The notes beneath the pieces were generated by a model. It was given only the letters and a program-made list of their open reading frames with translations, did no database searches and was not told where the DNA came from. Of a stretch of 5,108 nt of DNA, positions 1 through 5,108 are shown piece after piece. A program made the position numbers and the translations under genes. This stretch comes from Bacteroidaceae bacterium (GTDB lineage Bacteria; Bacteroidota; Bacteroidia; Bacteroidales; Bacteroidaceae). The DNA lies in contig JAFYYO010000069.1 in assembly GCA_017557475.1 (NCBI GenBank), positions 1 to 5,108 on the forward strand. The letters are read 5' to 3'. Position 1 is the stretch's first letter. Every line of letters begins with the position of its first letter.

Positions 1-470
1 CTTACATTATCGAAGGCAGTCCAGTTGGCATTTGTGGAAGCAACGCGGAAACCGATAGTTGTTACGCCTTGCAGAACAGTGAATGTCAGGTTATAATCGC
101 TGCTTCCTGTCACTGTGACAGACGCATCGTTGGCATAGAGAGTAGCGCCTCGGCACTCTGATATTTTGCCTGATTGTTGAATGTTCTGGCATCCAGCCGT
201 CAACTTATATGTTCCTGCTGGGAGATAGAGGTCTTGACAAATCTCAACATTCGGCAGTGAGCTGCCCGAATCTACCCATCGTTCCATATACACTTTGCCA
301 TGTTTCTGGCCGAAACTCTGATTGACCTGGAAGTAGAAACCGTTGTTGATCCATCCGGCAAACCTGCTTTCGAAGTCAGGATTCTCTACATAGGTGCTTG
401 TTACGTCTGTATCTGCCATCATGCTTAGGGCAGAGAGCAGGAAAATGCAGGGGAAAAGAAGTCTTCTCAT
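1..470 (-). CDS. Secreted protein with N-terminal carbohydrate-binding-like beta-sandwich domain (partial, 3' end outside window)
   Basis: The frame is open from the ATG at 470 to the window edge: 156 complete codons with no stop. Residues 1-19 form a signal peptide: MRR, then a hydrophobic run FPCIFLLSALSMMA, with likely cleavage near MMA/DTD. From about residue 27 the protein reads VENPDFESRFAGW, then DLYLPAGTYKLTAGCQ (80-95), GATLYANDA (108-116) and NANWTAFDNV (147-156). This series is the usual pattern of galactose-binding-like jelly-roll domains in Bacteroidales secreted glycan-active or surface proteins, and the last segment is the strand that normally closes such a domain. Everything after it, probably including the functional domain, lies outside the window, so substrate and activity cannot be named. 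The start codon lies 3 nt after the nth stop, suggesting cotranscription. No Shine-Dalgarno is visible. Family placement is by motif recognition only. Confidence 0.8.
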   Translation of the reverse strand, partial: MRRLLFPCIFLLSALSMMADTDVTSTYVENPDFESRFAGWINNGFYFQVNQSFGQKHGKVYMERWVDSGSSLPNVEICQDLYLPAGTYKLTAGCQNIQQSGKISECRGATLYANDASVTVTGSSDYNLTFTVLQGVTTIGFRVASTNANWTAFDNV

Positions 471-473
471 GGT

Positions 474-1118
474 TTATGATGTTATTCTTTGGTATGTTTT
501 GCATAGATGGGTGAGGCCGCATTCGCCGCACTTCGGATGCAGGGCTGTGCAGACATATCGGCCGTGAAGAATGAGCCAATGATGGGCATCTGGAATCTCT
601 TCGTCTGTGAAATATTTGGTGAGCATCTGCTCGACAGAAAGGGGAGTCTTGCATGAGTCAGGCACAAGACCAAGTCGATGACTGACGCGAAAAACATGAG
701 TATCGACTGCCATCCTTGCTTCGCCCCAAACTACACTCAGCACCACATTCGCAGTTTTGCGGCCAACTCCGGGAAGTTCGGTCAGTTGCTTCATGTCCTG
801 AGGCACTTCTCCTCCATACTTTTCCCAAAGCATTCGAGCCATTTCGACAAGATGCTTGGCCTTGTTGTTAGGGTAGGAGACACTCTTTATGTAGTCGTAG
901 ATGACTTCAGGAGTCGCCAAAGCCATAGCTTCAGCATTGGGATAGTCCTCGAAAAGTTTGGGTGTGACCTGATTGATGCGTTTGTCAGTACATTGTGCAC
1001 TCAGGATGACGGCCACGAGCAACTGGAAGGGATTATCGTAGTGCAATTCCGTCTTAGCCTCCGGCATTGCCTCTTTGAAGTAGGCTGAAACCTTACGATA
1101 AAGCTCTTTGCGAGTCAT
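474..1118 (-). CDS. nth: Endonuclease III, DNA glycosylase/AP lyase
   Basis: A 214-residue protein, close to the 211 residues of the E. coli enzyme. The family excises oxidised pyrimidines and cleaves the abasic site by beta-elimination in base excision repair in the cytoplasm. The core opens with NPFQLLVAVILSAQCTD (29-45). The helix-hairpin-helix is LPGVGRKTANVVL (115-127) with the catalytic lysine at 121. The catalytic aspartate is D139 in VDTHVFRV. The [4Fe-4S] ligands are C190, C197, C200 and C206, in the exact C-x6-C-x2-C-x5-C spacing. All key residues are present, so the enzyme should be active. The ATG at 1118 aligns with the E. coli N-terminus and has an AAGGA 6 nt upstream. Downstream, a secreted-protein gene starts after 3 nt. 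Upstream is a 145-nt gap with tandem 22-bp-period repeats that may carry the promoter. Confidence 0.97.
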   Translation of the reverse strand: MTRKELYRKVSAYFKEAMPEAKTELHYDNPFQLLVAVILSAQCTDKRINQVTPKLFEDYPNAEAMALATPEVIYDYIKSVSYPNNKAKHLVEMARMLWEKYGGEVPQDMKQLTELPGVGRKTANVVLSVVWGEARMAVDTHVFRVSHRLGLVPDSCKTPLSVEQMLTKYFTDEEIPDAHHWLILHGRYVCTALHPKCGECGLTHLCKTYQRITS

Positions 1119-1124
1119 CTTCTA

Positions 1125-1129
1125 TCCTT
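1125..1129 (-). promoter_or_regulatory. Shine-Dalgarno-like site of nth
   Basis: AAGGA lies 6 nt upstream of the nth ATG on the minus strand. It is the clearest Shine-Dalgarno match in the window. The other minus-strand genes have A/T-rich leaders without one, as is common in Bacteroidetes. It supports the start at 1118. Confidence 0.5.
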
Positions 1130-1167
1130 TTCCGTGTTGCTCAAAAAAACTACTGCAGTTAAGTTGC

Positions 1168-1175
1168 CAAACATA
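1168..1175 (-). promoter_or_regulatory. Candidate Bacteroidetes -7 promoter box for nth
   Basis: The minus strand reads TATGTTTG, a full match to the Bacteroidetes -7 consensus TAnnTTTG, about 50 nt upstream of the nth ATG. It overlaps the repeat copy nearest to nth. I find no TTTG at the usual 19-21 nt upstream; the nearest is a TTG at 15 nt. The promoter call therefore rests on the -7 box and its position alone. Confidence 0.3.
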
Positions 1176-1227
1176 ACACGTTAAAATCGTCAACATAACA
1201 CGTTATCTTTGCCAACATAACACGTTA
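1170..1227. repeat. Three tandem copies of a 14-bp motif at 22-bp period, operator-like
   Basis: AACATAACACGTTA occurs identically at 1170-1183, 1192-1205 and 1214-1227, exactly 22 bp apart and separated by 8-nt spacers. On the minus strand the two copies farther from nth match at about 20 of 22 positions over the full unit. The copy nearest nth is conserved mainly in its core. Each core holds a short dyad, TAAC-AC-GTTA, which extends to ATAAC-AC-GTTAT in the second and third copies. The array fills the middle of the 145-nt gap between the GH43 stop and the nth start. A 22-bp period is about two helical turns, so the dyads would sit on the same face of the DNA. This would fit cooperative protein binding, but the function is inferred. 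The rest of the gap (1119-1169, 1228-1263) shows no terminator or small gene. Confidence 0.85.
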
Positions 1228-1263
1228 TCTTTTGGATTTAACCACGCCTAGTTTTCGAACGAC

Positions 1264-2274
1264 CTATTTTCTTATTTTACTCTTACCAACTCCCTCGAAC
1301 GTCATCTTCACAGGTTGGATGGTTCCGTCCTCATTGAAGATGAGCTTGTCGATACAGGTAACACGATGATTTCCATCGGTTTCCTCGAGAGGACGACGGT
1401 GGTAGATGATGTAATATTCGTCCTTTCCAGGCACCTTTATCACGCTATGATGACCTGCACCACGAGCGATGCTCTCGTCTCTCTGCAGGATTTTGCCCTT
1501 GAGCTTGAAGGGACCGAAGGGACTGTCTGCAATCGCGTAAGCCACACAATAATCCGGCCCTGTCCAACCACCTTGGCTCCACATGAAATAGTACTTGCCG
1601 TTTCGCTTCAACATGAAGGGGCCTTCCACGTACTCCTTGCTGGGAGTTATCTCATGGAACTTCTGTCCGTCTTCCCAAGGAACGATAGACAGGAGGTCTG
1701 GACTCAGCTTGCAGACGTTGCAATGACGCCATCCTCCGTAGAACATATAGTACTGCCCGTCATCATCACGGAAGACAAACTGGTCGATAGGCTGTGCTCC
1801 GTTGACAATCTCGTTGATGAGCGGCTTGCCGAGAGCGTCTTTGTAAGGGCCTTCAGGCTTGTCACTTACGGCCACTCCGATGCCTCCGACTTCGCCTTCA
1901 TGCACGTCGTTTCCTCCGAAGAAGAGGTAGTACTTGTCGTTCGCCTCAATGATTGCGGGAGCCCAAAGCGCTCTGCGGAGCCAAGGGATGTCGGCTTTTG
2001 TAATGACGTTCTCGTGCTTCGTCCAGTTCACAAGGTCTTTGCTCGAGAAAGCGTCGAAGTGGAGTTGATCATCATAAGGAGCGCTAAAGGTGGGGAACAC
2101 CCAGTATTGTCCGTTCAGAACTGCACCTTCGGGATCTGCATACCAACCCTCGAAGATGGGATTTCCGCTGGTCTTTTTCTTCTTGGCATCAGCCGTCGTG
2201 ACGATGCAACCCAAACAAAGGGCAAGGAGAAAGACCCCCCATCCCCCTTTAGGGAGCGAACTTAAAGTTTTCAT
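1264..2274 (-). CDS. Secreted glycoside hydrolase family 43-type enzyme (arabinosidase/xylosidase-like)
   Basis: A 336-residue protein. Residues 1-30 form a signal peptide: n-region MKTLSSLPKGGW, hydrophobic core VFLLALCLGCIV, cleavage likely after TADA (A30). The mature part shows the GH43 five-bladed propeller pattern. D47 in WYADPEG is the expected catalytic base, D164 in QPIDQFVF the expected pKa-modulating aspartate, and E217 in YVEGPFML the expected general acid. Blade motifs include LWAPAIIE (103-110), YYLFFGG (115-121), YYMFYGG (175-181) and YYFMWS (228-233). GHHSV (274-278) carries the histidine common near the active centre. The family mostly releases arabinose or xylose from plant glycans by inversion; the substrate here cannot be told. 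Length fits a single catalytic domain with no accessory module. No SusC/SusD or other PUL gene is in view. The first codons overlap a REP-like repeat. No separate promoter is evident, so readthrough from upstream is likely. Confidence 0.9.
   Translation of the reverse strand: MKTLSSLPKGGWGVFLLALCLGCIVTTADAKKKKTSGNPIFEGWYADPEGAVLNGQYWVFPTFSAPYDDQLHFDAFSSKDLVNWTKHENVITKADIPWLRRALWAPAIIEANDKYYLFFGGNDVHEGEVGGIGVAVSDKPEGPYKDALGKPLINEIVNGAQPIDQFVFRDDDGQYYMFYGGWRHCNVCKLSPDLLSIVPWEDGQKFHEITPSKEYVEGPFMLKRNGKYYFMWSQGGWTGPDYCVAYAIADSPFGPFKLKGKILQRDESIARGAGHHSVIKVPGKDEYYIIYHRRPLEETDGNHRVTCIDKLIFNEDGTIQPVKMTFEGVGKSKIRK
2233..2255 (+). repeat. REP-like GC-rich repeat, copy A (inside the GH43 signal-peptide coding region)
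   Basis: This 23-bp element begins GACCCCCC and ends CCCCCTTTAGGGA. It matches the reverse complement of 2310-2333 at 20 of 22 aligned positions. It contains a small palindrome (CCCTTTAGGG). It is translated on the minus strand as residues 7-14 of the GH43 protein, LPKGGWGV. Similar GC-rich CCCCCT...AGGGG elements are, to my recollection, scattered between Bacteroidetes genes; genome-wide copy number was not checked. Confidence 0.75.
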
Positions 2275-2309
2275 ATTATGTATTCAGTTATTATTCTCTT
2301 TTCATAATT

Positions 2310-2333
2310 TCCCCTAAAGGGGGCTAGGGGGTC
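2310..2333 (-). repeat. REP-like GC-rich repeat, copy B (between the small secreted-protein gene and GH43)
   Basis: On the minus strand this 24-bp element begins GACCCCCTAGCCCCC and ends TTTAGGGGA. It is the inverted partner of copy A, 54 nt away. It contains its own short palindrome CCCC-TTTA-GGGG. Its edge overlaps two bases of the TGA stop of the upstream gene (2332-2334). The pair resembles two REPs in head-to-head arrangement, as in a BIME-like unit. Confidence 0.75.
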
Positions 2334-3039
2334 ATTCTATGATGCCCGCTTCCATCAGGATTGGCAGGATGCGGACAGCCAACCTGCGTTTGGCTTTGTC
2401 TTTCTCTTCGTAATAAGCGTTGTGCAAGTCAATGCGATCTCGGCTCAGAAGCAACTTGTCCATCATCTTGTCTTCGAATAAAGTGATGTCATAACGCCCT
2501 TTTTCATTGGCGCCGGAAGTAAGGATGTAGCACACTTTGCCCTTCAGTTGCTTGTTGGCAGTCACGCCAGCAACGATGCCTCCTGCTATTGCTCCCCCTA
2601 CAATACCGAAAAGCACTCCTCCTACAAAAGCAGCTCCCGCAGCTCCCGATTGTTCGTTTTGGGCTTCCTTACCTGCCAGTTTGTTCACTAATAGCAGGTC
2701 GTTCTCTCCGATGCGGGCAGCTTTGCTGAAGCCTTTGCCGAAACGAGACTTCTCGAACCTCAGGTTGTAGCTGTTCACATATAAAGTCTTGCCTTGCATC
2801 ACAGCGAATACGGAATAGTTTATCCTCTTGTCGAGATCCTTGTTTCCCGTCTTCATAGTGATGTTACTATAACCCCACATGAACGTGTGTCCCTTGCTTT
2901 GTTCTTTGCAATAGACTGTGTCCAAGGGCTCCCACTTGTTCTCGAGGAAGTCCTCATAAGTGTTGCAGTAACGGCATTGACTGCAGACGGGAATAGAAGC
3001 CAGCAAGAATAAGGCCAGCGTTAATAGAGGTCTGTGCAT
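2332..3039 (-). CDS. Secreted/envelope protein of unknown function with glycine-zipper segment (possibly DUF6563)
   Basis: A 235-residue protein from the ATG at 3039. An in-frame TTG at 3060 is possible but would overlap the preceding gene and spoil the signal peptide. Residues 1-20 are a signal peptide (MHRPLLTLALFLLASIPVCS). The mature N-terminus has cysteines at 22, 25 and 44 (CRYC, VYC), with another at 170. The middle part (about 26-125) contains YEDFLENKWEPLD, FAVMQGKTLYVN and LLLVNKLAGKEA. Residues 132-160 form a Gly/Ala-rich hydrophobic stretch with regular G-x3-G spacing, a glycine zipper that could insert in or associate with a membrane. The C-terminal part is charged. I recall similar Bacteroidales proteins under DUF6563 but am not certain of the number. 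The gene starts 10 nt after the DUF4468 gene and is probably in the same operon. No enzymatic motif is visible. Confidence 0.85.
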   Translation of the reverse strand: MHRPLLTLALFLLASIPVCSQCRYCNTYEDFLENKWEPLDTVYCKEQSKGHTFMWGYSNITMKTGNKDLDKRINYSVFAVMQGKTLYVNSYNLRFEKSRFGKGFSKAARIGENDLLLVNKLAGKEAQNEQSGAAGAAFVGGVLFGIVGGAIAGGIVAGVTANKQLKGKVCYILTSGANEKGRYDITLFEDKMMDKLLLSRDRIDLHNAYYEEKDKAKRRLAVRILPILMEAGIIE

Positions 3040-3049
3040 AATGCAAAAC

Positions 3050-3673
3050 TTAATTCTCAATCACGCCTTGCTTCGTGGAGAAGGTATCCATGAAGCTGTT
3101 GAAGATTTCCTCTACGCGGTCGATAGTCATACGACGGAACTTGCCGCTGCGAGGATAGAGTTTCGTTCCCTTTTTATTGACTGCGAGTTTATCCGTAATC
3201 CACTCTTCGGCCCTGTAGTTCACACCATTCTTGCCATCCATGTCTTCATTGTAATAATAGGAGATTTGAGTGATGACGAGGCTAACCTTTTGCCCCTTGA
3301 CAGAAGCACTCAGGAGGTAGCGGAAACGGGTACGGTCGAGGTTGATGAACACATGGCTAAAGGTCATATACTCCTCTATGCGTGCCATGATGGTACCATT
3401 TTCCTTTTCCTCGGAGATGATGCGCGTATATGGCTGCACCTTGTCATGTATGGCGTTACCGATGAGGGAGTTGTTGATGTAGGCGTACAGGACATCATAA
3501 ATCTGCTGTTCGCTCTTGTCCGTCACACTGAAGTTCTTCTGGAAGGTAACGATGCCCTCTACTTCGGGTACTGCACCAAGCAAATACTTAGGATCTTTCA
3601 TGTAATCTCTCTTTCCTGCCATAAGGAAAAGAGGTAAGCACAGAAGTGCTGCAAAAAGGATGCTCTTTTTCAT
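3050..3673 (-). CDS. Secreted DUF4468 domain protein (TBP-like fold)
   Basis: A 207-residue protein from the ATG at 3673. An upstream in-frame TTG at 3715 would run into the permease gene and is not preferred. Residues 1-20 are a signal peptide (MKKSILFAALLCLPLFLMAG). Residues 33-70 (GAVPEVEGIVTFQKNFSV, then QQIYDVLYAYIN) match the opening of DUF4468, a Bacteroidetes family predicted to have a TBP-like fold. The later segment RAEEWITDKLAVNK (154-167), followed by KFRRMTIDRVEEIF (178-191), fits the typical end of these proteins. The family has no known biochemical function to my knowledge; members are exported and small. The gene lies 19 nt after the permease stop and 10 nt before the next secreted-protein gene, which suggests cotranscription. 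Family assignment is fairly secure by pattern; the role is unknown. Confidence 0.88.
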   Translation of the reverse strand: MKKSILFAALLCLPLFLMAGKRDYMKDPKYLLGAVPEVEGIVTFQKNFSVTDKSEQQIYDVLYAYINNSLIGNAIHDKVQPYTRIISEEKENGTIMARIEEYMTFSHVFINLDRTRFRYLLSASVKGQKVSLVITQISYYYNEDMDGKNGVNYRAEEWITDKLAVNKKGTKLYPRSGKFRRMTIDRVEEIFNSFMDTFSTKQGVIEN

Positions 3674-3692
3674 TGTATCTAAGTAGTTTAAG

Positions 3693-4916
3693 TTATTCGT
3701 ATCTAATTGCCTCAATTGGGTCCATCAGGGCAGCTTTTCTGGCAGGAACATAGCCGAAGAAGATGCCGATGAAAGCACAGATGCAGAAACTAAGGCCAAC
3801 GCTCCAAAGTGGTACACTGCTTGGAAGCATGAAGACATTACTTGCCAGCCAACTTCCTCCATAGCCAAGCGCTACTCCAAGCAAGGCTCCCGTCAGCGAT
3901 ATCATGACACTTTCAATAAGGAACTGGCTCATAATGTCGATACCTCGAGCACCGACGCTCATGCGAAGACCAATCTCTTTTGTTCGTTCAGTCACGCTTA
4001 CAAGCATGATATTCATGATACCGATGCCTGCCACAAGCAACGAGAAGGCTGCAGCAACAACAAGAATGAGAGTGATGGTGTCCATTGTGCTCGACATCGT
4101 TTCCATCCATTCGGCTTGCGAACGAATGGTAAAGTCGTCCTCTGCATCATCCTTCAGTTTGTGGTTGCGACGCAGTATCTGTGTCACTTCCTCGATAGCA
4201 TCGTCGCTCAGTTCTTCTGCAAGAGCACTCATCACAATGCTGCTAAAGAAGGTCTGGGCGGCAAGTCGCTTCATGACTGTAGTGTAGGGAGCAATCATTA
4301 CATTGTCCTGATCCATTCCCCAACTATTGTAACCTTTCGATTTCAGTACGCCGACAATGCGGAAAGGAATGCTCTTGAAGCGAACAACCTTGCCGATACA
4401 ATCGGCATCCTCACTGCCGAAGAGTTCCTTGACAATAGTGGTTCCCACGACACAGACCTTTGCGCTCTTCATCACATCTTCTTCTGTGAAGCAATCACCA
4501 CTCTTGACGTCCCAAAGCTTGATTGTCATGTAGTCAGGACTCTCGCCATACATAGTACTTGTGGTGTTCTTGGAACCATGAATGACCTGGCCGCTACTTG
4601 TGACTTCAGGGCTGACATGAGTGATGAGCGTTGCTTCGTTGAGGATGCTTTCGTAGTCAGCCATCTTGAGCGTCTGCATTGCCGACGGGTCTTGGCGAAC
4701 GCCTCCTCGCATATCAGCACCAGGTCGAATGGTCAGCAAGTTAGTGCCCATCTTGCTCAAGTCTTCTCGGATGCTTTGCTTCGAGCCTTGACCGATGGCC
4801 ATCATGATGATGACGGCGGCCACACCAATGATGATGCCAAGCATGCTCAGGAAAGAGCGGAACTTGTTGCTCATGATGGCCGTGATGGCAACTTTAAGTA
4901 GGTTTGTTATGCTCAT
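3693..4916 (-). CDS. ABC transporter permease, MacB/FtsX type
   Basis: A 407-residue inner-membrane protein from the ATG at 4916. A longer frame reaches 5009 but overlaps the ATPase coding region. It has the four-helix MacB layout. TM1 is at about 19-41 (SFLSMLGIIIGVAAVIIM). A large periplasmic domain (about 42-275) follows, with the typical GTNLLTIRPG and IPFRIVGVLKSKG segments. TM2 is at about 279-305 (ending GIGIMNIML), TM3 about 331-358 and TM4 about 368-390. The cytoplasmic turn ERTKEIGLRMSVGAR (310-324) and the C-terminus PARKAALMDPIEAIRYE are family hallmarks. Such permeases work by mechanotransmission with an ATPase dimer and usually an HlyD-like adaptor and TolC, exporting peptides, lipoproteins or drugs. 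Unlike E. coli MacB, the ATPase is a separate protein encoded 1 nt upstream (TAA-C-ATG), implying translational coupling. Substrate unknown. Confidence 0.95.
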   Translation of the reverse strand: MSITNLLKVAITAIMSNKFRSFLSMLGIIIGVAAVIIMMAIGQGSKQSIREDLSKMGTNLLTIRPGADMRGGVRQDPSAMQTLKMADYESILNEATLITHVSPEVTSSGQVIHGSKNTTSTMYGESPDYMTIKLWDVKSGDCFTEEDVMKSAKVCVVGTTIVKELFGSEDADCIGKVVRFKSIPFRIVGVLKSKGYNSWGMDQDNVMIAPYTTVMKRLAAQTFFSSIVMSALAEELSDDAIEEVTQILRRNHKLKDDAEDDFTIRSQAEWMETMSSTMDTITLILVVAAAFSLLVAGIGIMNIMLVSVTERTKEIGLRMSVGARGIDIMSQFLIESVMISLTGALLGVALGYGGSWLASNVFMLPSSVPLWSVGLSFCICAFIGIFFGYVPARKAALMDPIEAIRYE

Positions 4917-4917
4917 G

Positions 4918-5108
4918 TTAGTCGTCGTTATTGTTAGGCAAAGCAGCCAGCGCTTCTCTTGCGTCGAGAATATGGGGATTCTCTGTGTCATCGCAGATCT
5001 TACCGTCACTCAGCTTGATATTTCGGCTGCTGTATTGTGCTATCTCAGGATTGTGTGTCACAAAGATGATGGTACGTCCTTGGCGATGCAACTCTTGGAA
5101 GAGGCACA
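4918..5108 (-). CDS. ABC transporter ATP-binding protein, MacB/LolD-type (partial, C-terminal end)
   Basis: The last 63 codons of an ATPase whose beginning lies beyond the window. The visible part reads LFQELHRQGRTIIFVTHNPEIA, carrying the switch histidine of the H-loop in VTHNPE, followed by YSSRNIKLSDGKI, the usual final strands of the MacB/LolD/FtsE branch. About 24 residues follow, acidic at the end (NNNDD). Walker A, the signature motif and Walker B fall outside the window and cannot be assessed. The stop is 1 nt before the permease start, so the two are almost certainly translated together as one transporter. Adaptor and outer-membrane channel genes, if present, would lie further upstream. 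Confidence 0.93.
   Translation of the reverse strand, partial: CLFQELHRQGRTIIFVTHNPEIAQYSSRNIKLSDGKICDDTENPHILDAREALAALPNNNDD

Larger units (their letters stand above)
2233..2333 (-). promoter_or_regulatory. Predicted long RNA stem-loop presenting the GH43 start codon in its loop
   Basis: In the minus-strand transcript the two REP-like copies would pair over 23 positions. By hand these are 20 Watson-Crick pairs, two G-U wobbles and one G-A mismatch. The 54-nt loop (2256-2309) is A/T-rich and holds the GH43 start codon at 2272-2274 and its leader, with GAAAAGAGAA upstream. The distal arm of the stem begins about 20 nt into the coding sequence. Such a structure could slow ribosomes, protect the upstream mRNA 3' end or reduce readthrough into GH43. 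No U-tract follows, so it is not a classical intrinsic terminator. The structure is seen in sequence; the regulatory role is inferred. Confidence 0.5.

Noticed and set aside
1170..1227. CRISPR array.
   Set aside because: Repeats are 14 bp with 8-nt partly similar spacers, far shorter than CRISPR repeats and spacers, and no cas gene is present.
1228..1263. Intrinsic terminator after GH43.
   Set aside because: TTCGAA and short runs of A are present, but I found no stem with a following T-tract on the minus strand.
1315..2265. A 316-codon open frame on the plus strand, antisense to GH43.
   Set aside because: The minus-strand frame has a signal peptide and complete GH43 motifs. The plus-strand translation shows no recognisable domain, so it is a codon-usage shadow.
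2310..2333. Intrinsic terminator after the glycine-zipper protein gene.
   Set aside because: The palindrome in the single copy is short (4-5 bp stem) and no U-tract follows; pairing with the distal inverted copy explains it better.
2233..2333. Terminal inverted repeats of a small insertion element.
   Set aside because: The 54 nt between the arms contain only the GH43 leader and start codon. There is no transposase or visible target-site duplication, so a REP-type pair fits better.
3041..3637. A 198-codon open frame on the plus strand, antisense to the DUF4468 gene.
   Set aside because: The DUF4468 reading with its signal peptide explains the region; the antisense product has no motif and no leader of its own.
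4116..4901. A 261-codon open frame on the plus strand, antisense to the ABC permease.
   Set aside because: The permease has all MacB hallmarks on the minus strand; the antisense product is His/Asp-rich with no family features.
4917..5009. N-terminal extension of the ABC permease by 31 codons.
   Set aside because: It overlaps the ATPase coding region, which is clearly real (H-loop), and the ATG at 4916 gives a standard MacB N-terminus directly after the ATPase stop.

Overview
The window looks like chromosomal DNA from a Bacteroidales bacterium, probably Prevotella or a close relative. The support is a DUF4468 protein, a secreted 'NPDFE...GW' beta-sandwich protein and a family 43 glycoside hydrolase, all typical of that order. 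Ribosome-binding sites are mostly weak and A/T-rich, and base composition is moderate. The genus is inferred from general resemblance, not from a marker comparison. Every gene I can support lies on the minus strand, so transcription runs from high to low coordinates.

In transcription order: (1) the end of an ABC-transporter ATPase (from beyond 5108 to 4918) and, after 1 nt, its MacB/FtsX-type permease (4916-3693). (2) Two small secreted or envelope proteins of unknown function, a DUF4468 protein (3673-3050) and a Cys-containing protein with a glycine-zipper segment (3039-2332), separated by 19 and 10 nt. The tight spacing suggests one operon with the transporter. (3) A GH43-type glycoside hydrolase with a signal peptide (2274-1264). 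(4) A 145-nt intergenic region holding three copies of a 14-bp motif at an exact 22-bp period. (5) nth, endonuclease III (1118-474), a base-excision repair enzyme with an intact catalytic Lys/Asp pair and iron-sulfur cysteines. (6) Three nt further on, the start of a secreted protein with a carbohydrate-binding-like N-terminal domain (470 to beyond position 1).

Two non-coding structures stand out. The first is a pair of inverted GC-rich, REP-like repeats (2233-2255 and 2310-2333) around the GH43 start codon. In the transcript they would form a near-perfect stem of about 23 positions with the start codon in a 54-nt loop. One copy is translated as part of the GH43 signal peptide and the other touches the stop codon of the upstream gene. 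The second is the 22-bp-period repeat array upstream of nth, each unit carrying a short dyad, which resembles stacked operator sites.

I see no tRNA, rRNA, insertion sequence, CRISPR array or clear intrinsic terminator. Apart from the two repeat structures this is an ordinary housekeeping and envelope region. I do not see convincing evidence of a new multi-gene system.
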